40,280 nt of DNA from Hydrogenophaga sp. (GTDB taxonomy: Bacteria; Pseudomonadota; Gammaproteobacteria; Burkholderiales; Burkholderiaceae_C): assembly GCA_016790705.1 (NCBI GenBank), contig JAEUOT010000009.1, forward strand, positions 1 to 40,280, given 5' to 3'. A program made the translations under genes and the position numbers. The notes under the pieces are model-generated. The model was not told the DNA's origin. It saw only the letters and a list, made by a program, of their open reading frames with translations, and made no database searches. Of this stretch, positions 1-6,536 are shown piece by piece; positions within the stretch are counted from its first letter, which is position 1; every line of letters starts with the position of its first letter.

Positions 1-859
1 GGGCCGGCCGGCCGCCGTACAGCGTGTCGGCGACGAGCGGCCAGCCCTTGCACGACAGGTGCACGCGGATCTGGTGCGTGCGGCCGGTGTGCAGCTTGCA
101 GAACAACGCGCTCACGCCGTCGCGTTGTGCGACACACCCGACATCCGTGCGCGCCTCGCGGCCGCCGCGCCCCGCTGGCACCACCGCCATGCGCAGGCGT
201 GACCGTGGGTCACGGCCGATGGGCTCCTCGATGCGCACCGCTTCCGGCACGTCGCCCCAGGCCAGCGCGAGGTAGCGGCGCTGCACGTCGCGCGCGCCGA
301 TGTCGCGCACGAGCGCAGTCACCGCCGGCAGCGTCTTGCCCACGAGCATCAGGCCCGAGGTGTCCTTGTCCAGCCGGTGCACGATGCCGGCGCGCGGCAA
401 CGCCGCAGCACCAGCGTGATGCGCCAGCAGGCCATTGAGCAAGGTTCCGCTCCAGTGACCTGCCGCCGGATGCACCACCAGGCCGGCAGGCTTGTTGATC
501 ACGAGCAGGTCATCGTCCTCGAAGACGACGTCCAGCGCCATCGGTTGCGCAACAAAGGCCATGGCCTGCTGAGTGGGCCGCAACTCGACGCGCAACGAGT
601 CGCCGGCCGACACCCGGGCGGAAGGCTTGCGCACATCGCCACCCCGGAACTGCACCGCCCCGTCGGCCATCAACTGCTGCAGGTAGGAGCGGGAGAACTC
701 TGGAACCAGCGCCGCCAGCGTCTTGTCGATGCGCCAGCCGTGCATCGAGGAAGGAACTTCGCAGAGGCGAATCTCCACTTCAGGGGCTGCATCCCCCAAA
801 TCGGCTTCCGCTTCCAGCGCCGTTTCCAGACCCCCCCCCGATATAATTTCTGCAGCCAA
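1..859 (-). CDS. rluD: 23S rRNA pseudouridine synthase RluD, C-terminus beyond window
   Basis: Isomerises uridines of 23S rRNA helix 69 to pseudouridine during large-subunit assembly. The reverse strand encodes an S4-like RNA-binding segment (DKTLAALVPEFSRSYLQQLM) followed by the RluA-family catalytic core with the signature GIVHRLDKDTSGLMLVGKT, whose Asp is the catalytic residue, then GRTHQIRVHLSCKGWPLVAD. The reading frame is still open at base 1, so the C-terminal part is missing only because the window ends. I place the start at a TTG (859-857) preceded by AGGA at 7 bases; the first in-frame ATG (745-743) would cut into the S4 domain. The N-terminal frame crosses a C9 run at 831-839, so the exact N-terminus is uncertain. 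Divergent from bamD. The family call is firm; RluD rather than RluC rests on motif style and the bamD neighbourhood. Confidence 0.9.
   Translation of the reverse strand, partial: MAAEIISGGGLETALEAEADLGDAAPEVEIRLCEVPSSMHGWRIDKTLAALVPEFSRSYLQQLMADGAVQFRGGDVRKPSARVSAGDSLRVELRPTQQAMAFVAQPMALDVVFEDDDLLVINKPAGLVVHPAAGHWSGTLLNGLLAHHAGAAALPRAGIVHRLDKDTSGLMLVGKTLPAVTALVRDIGARDVQRRYLALAWGDVPEAVRIEEPIGRDPRSRLRMAVVPAGRGGREARTDVGCVAQRDGVSALFCKLHTGRTHQIRVHLSCKGWPLVADTLYGGRPA
831..839. repeat. C9 mononucleotide run
   Basis: Nine consecutive C residues on the plus strand (G on the minus strand). The run lies within the predicted N-terminal codons of rluD and immediately upstream of the -10 hexamer of bamD. 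Such runs are prone to polymerase slippage and to sequencing error. Confidence 0.8.
842..847 (+). promoter_or_regulatory. -10 element (TATAAT) of bamD
   Basis: A perfect TATAAT sits 42 bases before the GTG start of bamD, which would give a leader of roughly 36 bases. No good -35 hexamer is present at 17 bases; the closest match, TTTCCA at 823-828, has a spacer of only 13, filled mostly by the C9 run. The element is a prediction from sequence only. Confidence 0.5.
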
Positions 860-888
860 TCCGGTGTTCCTGTTGTGAAGGTCAGCGT

Positions 889-1695
889 GTGAATCGTCGT
901 TCGAGATTATCGGCCTTGTCCTTGTGCGCGAGCGCTGTGCTGCTGGCGGTTTCGGCATGCAGCTCGACTCCCGCACCCGACCCGACCAAGGACTGGAGCC
1001 CCAACAAGCTGCTCAGCGAAGCCCGTGACGAGCGCGACTCGGGCGCCTACGAAAAAGCCGCTGAGCTTTACGAAAAGCTCGAAGGCCGCGCCGCCGGCAC
1101 GCCACTGGCGCAACAGGCGCAGCTTGAGAAAGCCTACGCACAGTACAAGTCGGGCGAGCAGGCCCAAGCCCTCGCTTCGCTGGACCGCTTCATGCGGCTT
1201 CACCCGGCCAGCCCGGCGATGGATTACGCCCTGTATCTCAAGGGGCTGGTCAGCTTCAACGACAACCTCGGGTTGTTTGGTTCGCTGGCACAGCAGGACC
1301 TTTCCGAACGCGACCAGAAAGCCGCCAAGGAGTCCTTTGAAGCCCTGAGCGAGGTGGTCAACCGGTTTCCTGACTCGCGCTACGCACCCGATGCGCGCGC
1401 GCGGATGGCACACATCGTGAACTCGCTGGCGCAGTACGAGGTGCATGTGGCCCGCTATTACCTCGAACGCGAGGCCTACCTGGCAGCGATCAACCGTGCA
1501 CAGGCCGCGTTGACCGATTACCCCAAGGCACCTGCGCTTGAGGAGGCCTTGGCAATCCTGGTGCGCAGCTACGATGCACTGGGCATGACACAGCTGCGCG
1601 ACGATGCGCAACGGGTGCTCAAGACCAACTACCCGCAAAGCGCTTACCTGGGCAACGGAAGCGGCAAAGGCGGCGCGTGGTGGAAACTCTGGTGA
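889..1695 (+). CDS. bamD: Outer membrane assembly lipoprotein BamD (ComL)
   Basis: Essential lipoprotein of the BAM complex that inserts beta-barrel proteins into the outer membrane, acting on the periplasmic face with BamA. The 268-residue product starts with a basic and hydrophobic signal peptide ending in a lipobox (VSAC, lipidated Cys24), followed by a Pro/Asp linker and then TPR-like helices through about residue 245, as in the family (about 245-270 residues). The KDWSPNKLLSEA segment is typical of betaproteobacterial BamD. Start is GTG at 889, supported by GAAGG six bases upstream and by a signal peptide that begins immediately. Divergent from rluD, a common arrangement in Burkholderiales. 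Confidence 0.95.
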   Translation: MNRRSRLSALSLCASAVLLAVSACSSTPAPDPTKDWSPNKLLSEARDERDSGAYEKAAELYEKLEGRAAGTPLAQQAQLEKAYAQYKSGEQAQALASLDRFMRLHPASPAMDYALYLKGLVSFNDNLGLFGSLAQQDLSERDQKAAKESFEALSEVVNRFPDSRYAPDARARMAHIVNSLAQYEVHVARYYLEREAYLAAINRAQAALTDYPKAPALEEALAILVRSYDALGMTQLRDDAQRVLKTNYPQSAYLGNGSGKGGAWWKLW

Positions 1696-1732
1696 GATGC
1701 GCCTCACATCAGCATGTTCCCTTTTGCTGACA

Positions 1733-1746
1733 CACGGGCGCCCGTG
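1733..1746. repeat. 14-bp perfect palindrome between bamD and PP2C gene
   Basis: CACGGGCGCCCGTG is fully self-complementary. It lies 38 bases after the bamD stop and 66 bases before the PP2C start. It could form a short hairpin at the end of the bamD transcript or act as a protein-binding site; no T-run follows, so a classical terminator is unlikely. Confidence 0.5.
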
Positions 1747-1811
1747 CCGGAATATGCGGGTACGATCATCGGCTTGCCTGACGTAACACTTATGTCGCAA
1801 GACATCCGCAC

Positions 1812-2570
1812 ATGAGCAAAGGCTTCCGCATCCACGCGTCCACCGGGATTCATCGGGGCGACCGCGACTACCAGCAGGACCAGGTCTGCCTGTTGCACCA
1901 TCCGCGTGAGAGTGGCTGTCTGCTCGCGGTGATCGCAGACGGGATGGGTGGCCGCAGCGGTGGCCGCAAGGCGTCCGATCAGGTCATGCTGACCTCCCGG
2001 CAACTGTTCGAACGCTACGACCCCGACAGCGACGATGCCTCGGCCATGCTGCGACAGGTCGTCGAAGAGTCTCATCTGGTGATCAAGCTGACCGCCGTGT
2101 CAGCCGAGCAGGAGCCCCACAGCACCATTGCGGCCTTCCTGCTGTCACCCAACGGCACCAGCCACTGGATCCACGCGGGCGACTCGCGGATCTACCACTT
2201 CCGCAACGGACGCATGGTGTTCCGCACCATGGACCACTCCTACGTTCAGACGCTGGTGAACCAGGGCGAGATCAGCGAGGAAGAGGCGCTGGACCACCCG
2301 CATTCGAACATCCTGATGGGCTGTCTGGGCACCGACAACGATCCGCCGGTGGACATCCATGTGACACAGCCCCTGACACCGGGCGATGCGATCATGGCCT
2401 GCAGCGACGGCGTCTGGCATTACTTCACCCCGGACGAGCTGGCCAGCACGGTGGCCATGCTTTCGCCGCGCGAAGCCTGCGAGTTCCTGATCCAAAAAGC
2501 GCGCTCGCGGGCCAAGGGCATGGGCGACAACCTGTCCCTGGTGATCGTCAAGATCGATCCGCTGACCTGA
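1812..2570 (+). CDS. PP2C-family protein serine/threonine phosphatase
   Basis: Cytosolic metal-dependent phosphoprotein phosphatase of 252 residues, i.e. essentially one PP2C domain with no membrane or sensor extension. The metal-binding and catalytic motifs are present in order: RDYQQDQ with Asp23, IADGMGG with Asp43, HAGDSRIY with Asp124, CSDGVW with Asp199 and GDNLSL with Asp239. These residues support an active enzyme. The second motif 1 residue is Gln rather than the frequent Asn (QQD instead of NQD). No partner Ser/Thr kinase gene is next to it, so the substrate cannot be read from context. Start is the ATG at 1812; no clear ribosome binding site is visible. Convergent with zapE, four bases apart. 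Confidence 0.9.
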   Translation: MSKGFRIHASTGIHRGDRDYQQDQVCLLHHPRESGCLLAVIADGMGGRSGGRKASDQVMLTSRQLFERYDPDSDDASAMLRQVVEESHLVIKLTAVSAEQEPHSTIAAFLLSPNGTSHWIHAGDSRIYHFRNGRMVFRTMDHSYVQTLVNQGEISEEEALDHPHSNILMGCLGTDNDPPVDIHVTQPLTPGDAIMACSDGVWHYFTPDELASTVAMLSPREACEFLIQKARSRAKGMGDNLSLVIVKIDPLT

Positions 2571-2582
2571 AGACTCAGGTCA
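2563..2582. terminator. Hairpin across the two convergent stop codons
   Basis: TGACCTGA and TCAGGTCA form an 8-bp inverted repeat with a 4-base loop. The arms contain the stop codons of both the PP2C gene and zapE. There is no U-run on either strand, so this may be a weak bidirectional terminator or only a 3'-end stabiliser. Confidence 0.4.
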
Positions 2583-3672
2583 GGCCGGTGTCGACCGTCC
2601 GGTGCTCCAGCGCGAGATATTCCGCCGACTGCATTTCTCCCAAACGGGACACCGTCCGGGGGAACTCGTGTGACATCGGGCCGTCGGTGTAGAGCAGTTC
2701 GGGCGGTACGGCCGCCGACATCACCAGCTTGACGCGCCGGTCGTACAACACATCGATCAGCCAGGTGAAGCGACGCGCCTCCGACGCCTGACGCACCGCC
2801 ATCTGCGGCACATTGGACAGCATCAAGGTGTGGAACTGGGTCGCGATTTCCAGATAGTCGTTTTGCGAACGCGGTCCGCCACAGAGCGTTCGGAAATCGA
2901 ACCAGATCACCCCGCCCGCGCGACGCACTGCACTGATCTCCCGCGACTCGATGTGCAGCACCGGGTCTTCGTCATGCGCCTCGGCCAGCTCGCCGAAGGT
3001 CCTGTTCATCGCCGCCTCGGCGGCGTCGCCCAGCGGCGTGTGATACAGCTCGATGTGGGTCAGCGTGCGTTGGCGGTAGTCGGTGCCGTTGTCGACGTTG
3101 ATCACTTCCAGCTTCTGCTTGAGCAGCTCGATGGCCGGCAGGATGCGGTCACGGTGCAGGCCGTTGGGATACAGCCCGTCGGGGTGGAAGTTGGAGGTGG
3201 TGACGAAGCCCACGCCCGCCTTGAACAATGCGTCCAGCAGACGGTGCAGGATCATGGCGTCGGTCACGTCCGCCACGTGGAACTCGTCGAAACAGATCAG
3301 CTTGTAGCGCTGGGCGATGCGCTCGCCCAGCGCGTCCAGGGGATTGACCGTGCCTTGCAGTTCGCGCAGTTCGCGGTGCACTTCGCGCATGAATTCGTGA
3401 AAGTGCAGCCGCGTCTTTCGCTTGATCGGGACCGCGTTGAAGAAGCAGTCCATCAGGAAGCTCTTGCCGCGCCCCACCCCGCCGAACATGTAGACCCCGC
3501 GCGGGATCTCCGGGTGGACGAACATCTTCTTCAGCGCGTTCGAGCGCTTCTGCTTGTAGTTCGTCCACTCGAGGGCGCACCGCTCCAGCGCGTCGATGGC
3601 ACGCTGCTGGGCGGGGTCGGTGGTGTAGCCGCGCTGCTGGAGCTCGGCTTCGTAGGTGCTGCGGACCGACAA
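2575..3672 (-). CDS. zapE: Cell division protein ZapE (AFG1-like ATPase)
   Basis: P-loop ATPase of the AFG1/LACE1 family, which in E. coli associates with the Z ring during constriction and under stress. The 365-residue protein has Walker A GGVGRGKS (about 64-71), Walker B CFDEF (127-131), and the FHEFMREVH, TSNFHPDGLY and YDRRVKLV segments that mark the family. The start is a TTG (3672-3670) with AGG about seven bases upstream, 13 bases after the lpd stop; no ATG fits as well. Its position as last gene of sucA-sucB-lpd-zapE suggests co-transcription with the 2-oxoglutarate dehydrogenase genes. Confidence 0.92.
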   Translation of the reverse strand: MSVRSTYEAELQQRGYTTDPAQQRAIDALERCALEWTNYKQKRSNALKKMFVHPEIPRGVYMFGGVGRGKSFLMDCFFNAVPIKRKTRLHFHEFMREVHRELRELQGTVNPLDALGERIAQRYKLICFDEFHVADVTDAMILHRLLDALFKAGVGFVTTSNFHPDGLYPNGLHRDRILPAIELLKQKLEVINVDNGTDYRQRTLTHIELYHTPLGDAAEAAMNRTFGELAEAHDEDPVLHIESREISAVRRAGGVIWFDFRTLCGGPRSQNDYLEIATQFHTLMLSNVPQMAVRQASEARRFTWLIDVLYDRRVKLVMSAAVPPELLYTDGPMSHEFPRTVSRLGEMQSAEYLALEHRTVDTGLT

Positions 3673-3685
3673 GAGCGAACCTGCG

Positions 3686-5113
3686 TCAGAAGTTCAGCGT
3701 GCGCTTGTCCACCGCCAGTGCGGCCTCCTTGGTCGACTCGGAGAGCGACGGGTGGGCATGGCAGATGCGGGCAATGTCTTCGGCCGAGGCCTTGAACTCC
3801 ATGGCCATCACGGCTTCGGCGATCAGTTCGGAAGCCATCGGACCGATGATGTGCACGCCCAGGATCTCGTCCGTCTTGGCGTCGGCCAGGATCTTGACGA
3901 AACCGGTGGTGTCACCCAGCGCGCGGGCACGGCCATTGGCCAGGAACGGGAACTGGCCGGCTTTGTAGGCCACGCCGTCGGCCTTGAGCTGCTGCTCGGT
4001 GCGGCCGACCCAGGCGATTTCCGGGCTGGTGTAGATGACCCAGGGAATGGTGGCGAAGTTGACGTGGCCATGCTGACCGGCCATGCGCTCGGCCACCGCC
4101 ACACCCTCTTCCTCCGCCTTGTGCGCCAGCATCGGGCCACGCACCACGTCGCCCACCGCCCAGACGCCGGGCAGGTTGGTCTTGCAATCGGCATCCACCA
4201 CGATGGCACCGCGCTCGTCGAGCGCCAGGCCCACGGCCTCGGCATTCAGGCCGATGGTGTTGGGCACGCGGCCGATCGAGACGATCAGCTTGTCCACGTC
4301 CAGCGACACCGCCTCGCCCTTGGCGTTGGCGTAGGCCACCGAGACGCCCTTCTTGCCGTTCTTGATCTCGCTGATCTTCACGCCCAGCTCGATCTTCAGG
4401 CCCTGCTTGGTGAAGACCTTCAGCGCTTCCTTGGCCACGCCTTCGTCGGCGGCACCCAGGAAGGTCGGCAGTGCTTCCAGGATGGTGACTTCGGCACCGA
4501 GGCGGCGCCAGACCGAGCCCATTTCCAGACCGATCACGCCCGAGCCGATCACCCCCAGCTTCTTGGGCACAGCGCCCACGCGCAGCGCGCCGTCGTTGGA
4601 CAGGATGTTGACTTCGTCGAACTCGGCACCCGGCAGTTGGCGGGCATTGGAACCGGTGGCGACGATGACCTGCTTGCCACTGATGACCTCTTCGGCGGCG
4701 CCGGCCACTTTGATCTGGTAACCGCCATCGGCGGCGGCGACAAACGAGCCGCGGCCGTGGAAGAAGGTCACCTTGTTCTTCTTGAACAGGTAGAGGATGC
4801 CGTCGTTGTTCTGCTTCACGACGCCGTCCTTGCGGGCGATCATCTTGGCCACATCCATCGTCACCTTGCCGGTGCTGATGCCGTGCTCGGCGAAGTGGTG
4901 GTTGGCGTGGTCGAAGTGCTCGGACGACTGCAGCAGGGCCTTGGACGGGATGCAGCCGACGTTGGTGCAGGTACCGCCGGGCGCGGGGCCGCCGGCGGCG
5001 TTCTTCCACTCGTCGATGCACGCGACCTTGAAGCCCAGCTGGGCTGCGCGGATGGCGGCGATGTAGCCACCGGGGCCGCCGCCGATCACGACGACGTCAA
5101 ATGCTTGGGACAT
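3686..5113 (-). CDS. lpd: Dihydrolipoyl dehydrogenase (E3) of the 2-oxoglutarate dehydrogenase complex
   Basis: FAD enzyme that reoxidises dihydrolipoamide on SucB with NAD+. The 475-residue product has the N-terminal FAD dinucleotide motif [12 protein letters not shown], the redox disulfide in CTNVGC (Cys49 and Cys54), a second NAD-binding motif [15 protein letters not shown], the [18 protein letters not shown] segment, and the C-terminal dimer-interface pair HAHP...E (about His454, Glu459). Length is normal. No lipoyl domain is fused, unlike the second E3 of this window. Third gene of the suc operon, 66 bases after sucB across a GC-rich hairpin. Confidence 0.97.
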   Translation of the reverse strand: MSQAFDVVVIGGGPGGYIAAIRAAQLGFKVACIDEWKNAAGGPAPGGTCTNVGCIPSKALLQSSEHFDHANHHFAEHGISTGKVTMDVAKMIARKDGVVKQNNDGILYLFKKNKVTFFHGRGSFVAAADGGYQIKVAGAAEEVISGKQVIVATGSNARQLPGAEFDEVNILSNDGALRVGAVPKKLGVIGSGVIGLEMGSVWRRLGAEVTILEALPTFLGAADEGVAKEALKVFTKQGLKIELGVKISEIKNGKKGVSVAYANAKGEAVSLDVDKLIVSIGRVPNTIGLNAEAVGLALDERGAIVVDADCKTNLPGVWAVGDVVRGPMLAHKAEEEGVAVAERMAGQHGHVNFATIPWVIYTSPEIAWVGRTEQQLKADGVAYKAGQFPFLANGRARALGDTTGFVKILADAKTDEILGVHIIGPMASELIAEAVMAMEFKASAEDIARICHAHPSLSESTKEAALAVDKRTLNF

Positions 5114-5142
5114 GATTTCTTATCCTGAATGGGGTTGGACAA

Positions 5143-5160
5143 ACGCCCCCGAAGGGGCGT
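5143..5160 (-). other. Intercistronic hairpin between sucB and lpd
   Basis: ACGCCCC and GGGGCGT are a 7-bp perfect stem closed on the minus-strand transcript by a UUCG-type tetraloop, one of the most stable known. Only a short mixed U stretch follows, so it is more likely an mRNA stabiliser or attenuator inside the operon than a full terminator. Confidence 0.6.
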
Positions 5161-5179
5161 CTGCAATTTCACTGTTCGA

Positions 5180-6445
5180 TCAGATGTCGAAGAGGAGACG
5201 GGCCGGGTCTTCCAGCGCTTCCTTCATGGCCACCAGACCCAGCACGGCTTCGCGGCCGTCGATGATGCGGTGGTCGTAGGACATGGCGAAGTAGTTCATC
5301 GGGCGCACCACGACCTGGCCGTTTTCGACCATGGCGCGGTCCTTGGTGGCGTGCACGCCCAGGATGGCGGACTGGGGCGGGTTGATGATGGGAGTGGACA
5401 TCATCGAGCCGAAGGTGCCGCCATTGGAGATCGAGAACGTGCCACCGGTCATGTCGTCGATGCCCAGCTTGCCATCCTTGGCCTTCTGGCCGAATTCGGC
5501 GATCTTCTTCTCGATGTCGGCGAAGCTCATCTGGTCAGCGTTGCGCAGGATAGGCACCACCAGACCGCGCGGCGAACCGACGGCGATACCGATATCGAAG
5601 TAGCCGTGGTAGACGATGTCGTTGCCGTCGACCGAAGCGTTGAGGATCGGGAACTTCTTGAGGGCGTGCACGGCCGCCTTCACGAAGAAGCTCATGAAGC
5701 CCAGCTTGACGCCGTGTTCCTTCTCGAACTTCTCCTGGAACTTCTTGCGCATCTCCATGACCGGGGCCATGTTGATTTCGTTGAAGGTCGTCAGGATGGC
5801 GTTGGTCGACTGCGACTGCAGCAGACGCTCGGCCACGCGGGCGCGCAGACGGGTCATCGGCACACGCTCTTCCGGACGGTCACCCAGGTCCGGCGCCACG
5901 GTGGCGACCTGCGGCAGCACCTTGGTCGGTGCGCCGGTGGGGATGGCCACAGCGGGAGCAGCCGCCTTGGGAGCGCTGGCGGCGGCCAGCACGTCGCCCT
6001 TGGTGACGCGGCCGTCCTTGCCGGTACCGGCCACGGAGCCCGGCGCCATGCCGGCGTCGGCCATCAGCTTGGCGGCGGCAGGCATCGCCACGCCAGCCTT
6101 GGCGGAGGAAGCCGCGGCCGCGGCGGCCGGGGCAGCAGCCACCGGAGCGGGTGCGGCGGCAGCCGGTGCCGGGGCGGCGGCCGGAGCGGCAGCGCCGGCC
6201 ACGGCGGCGGTGTCGATCTTGGCGATCAACTGATCGGCGGCGACGGTCGCACCGTCGCCCTGCACGATCTCGACCAGCACGCCGCTGGCGGGCGCCGGAC
6301 ATTCGAGCACGACCTTGTCGGTCTCGATCTCGATCAGGATTTCGTCGGCGGTGACGGCTTCACCGGCTTTTTTCTTCCACTGCAGCAGCGTGGCTTCGGC
6401 CACGGATTCGGAGAGCTGCGGAACCTTGACTTCTACGATTGCCAT
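5180..6445 (-). CDS. sucB: Dihydrolipoyllysine succinyltransferase, E2 of 2-oxoglutarate dehydrogenase
   Basis: Core E2 subunit that transfers succinyl groups from its lipoyl arm to CoA. The 421-residue protein has one N-terminal lipoyl domain ([16 protein letters not shown], with lipoyl-Lys in ETDKVVLE), a long Ala/Pro linker, a peripheral-subunit-binding domain around 118-150 ([14 protein letters not shown]) and the acyltransferase domain with the catalytic motif [10 protein letters not shown] near residue 388. I start at the ATG of [11 protein letters not shown] (6445-6443); an in-frame start 19 codons upstream would add sequence with no homology to lipoyl domains. Second gene of the suc operon. 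Confidence 0.97.
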   Translation of the reverse strand: MAIVEVKVPQLSESVAEATLLQWKKKAGEAVTADEILIEIETDKVVLECPAPASGVLVEIVQGDGATVAADQLIAKIDTAAVAGAAAPAAAPAPAAAAPAPVAAAPAAAAAASSAKAGVAMPAAAKLMADAGMAPGSVAGTGKDGRVTKGDVLAAASAPKAAAPAVAIPTGAPTKVLPQVATVAPDLGDRPEERVPMTRLRARVAERLLQSQSTNAILTTFNEINMAPVMEMRKKFQEKFEKEHGVKLGFMSFFVKAAVHALKKFPILNASVDGNDIVYHGYFDIGIAVGSPRGLVVPILRNADQMSFADIEKKIAEFGQKAKDGKLGIDDMTGGTFSISNGGTFGSMMSTPIINPPQSAILGVHATKDRAMVENGQVVVRPMNYFAMSYDHRIIDGREAVLGLVAMKEALEDPARLLFDI

Positions 6446-6489
6446 GTGTGTTCTACCTTGATGGTTTCGAGGGGCGCGACCCGAGTGCA

Positions 6490-6510
6490 GCCCCGGCGGC
6501 AAGCCGGGGC
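6490..6510 (-). other. Intercistronic hairpin between sucA and sucB
   Basis: GCCCCGGC and GCCGGGGC form a perfect 8-bp stem with a 5-base loop, 27 bases after the sucA stop. It lacks a U-run and lies 45 bases before the sucB start, so it probably shapes mRNA stability or relative expression rather than ending transcription. Confidence 0.6.
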
Positions 6511-6536
6511 GCGGGGCTCACAGACGCCGGAACGAT

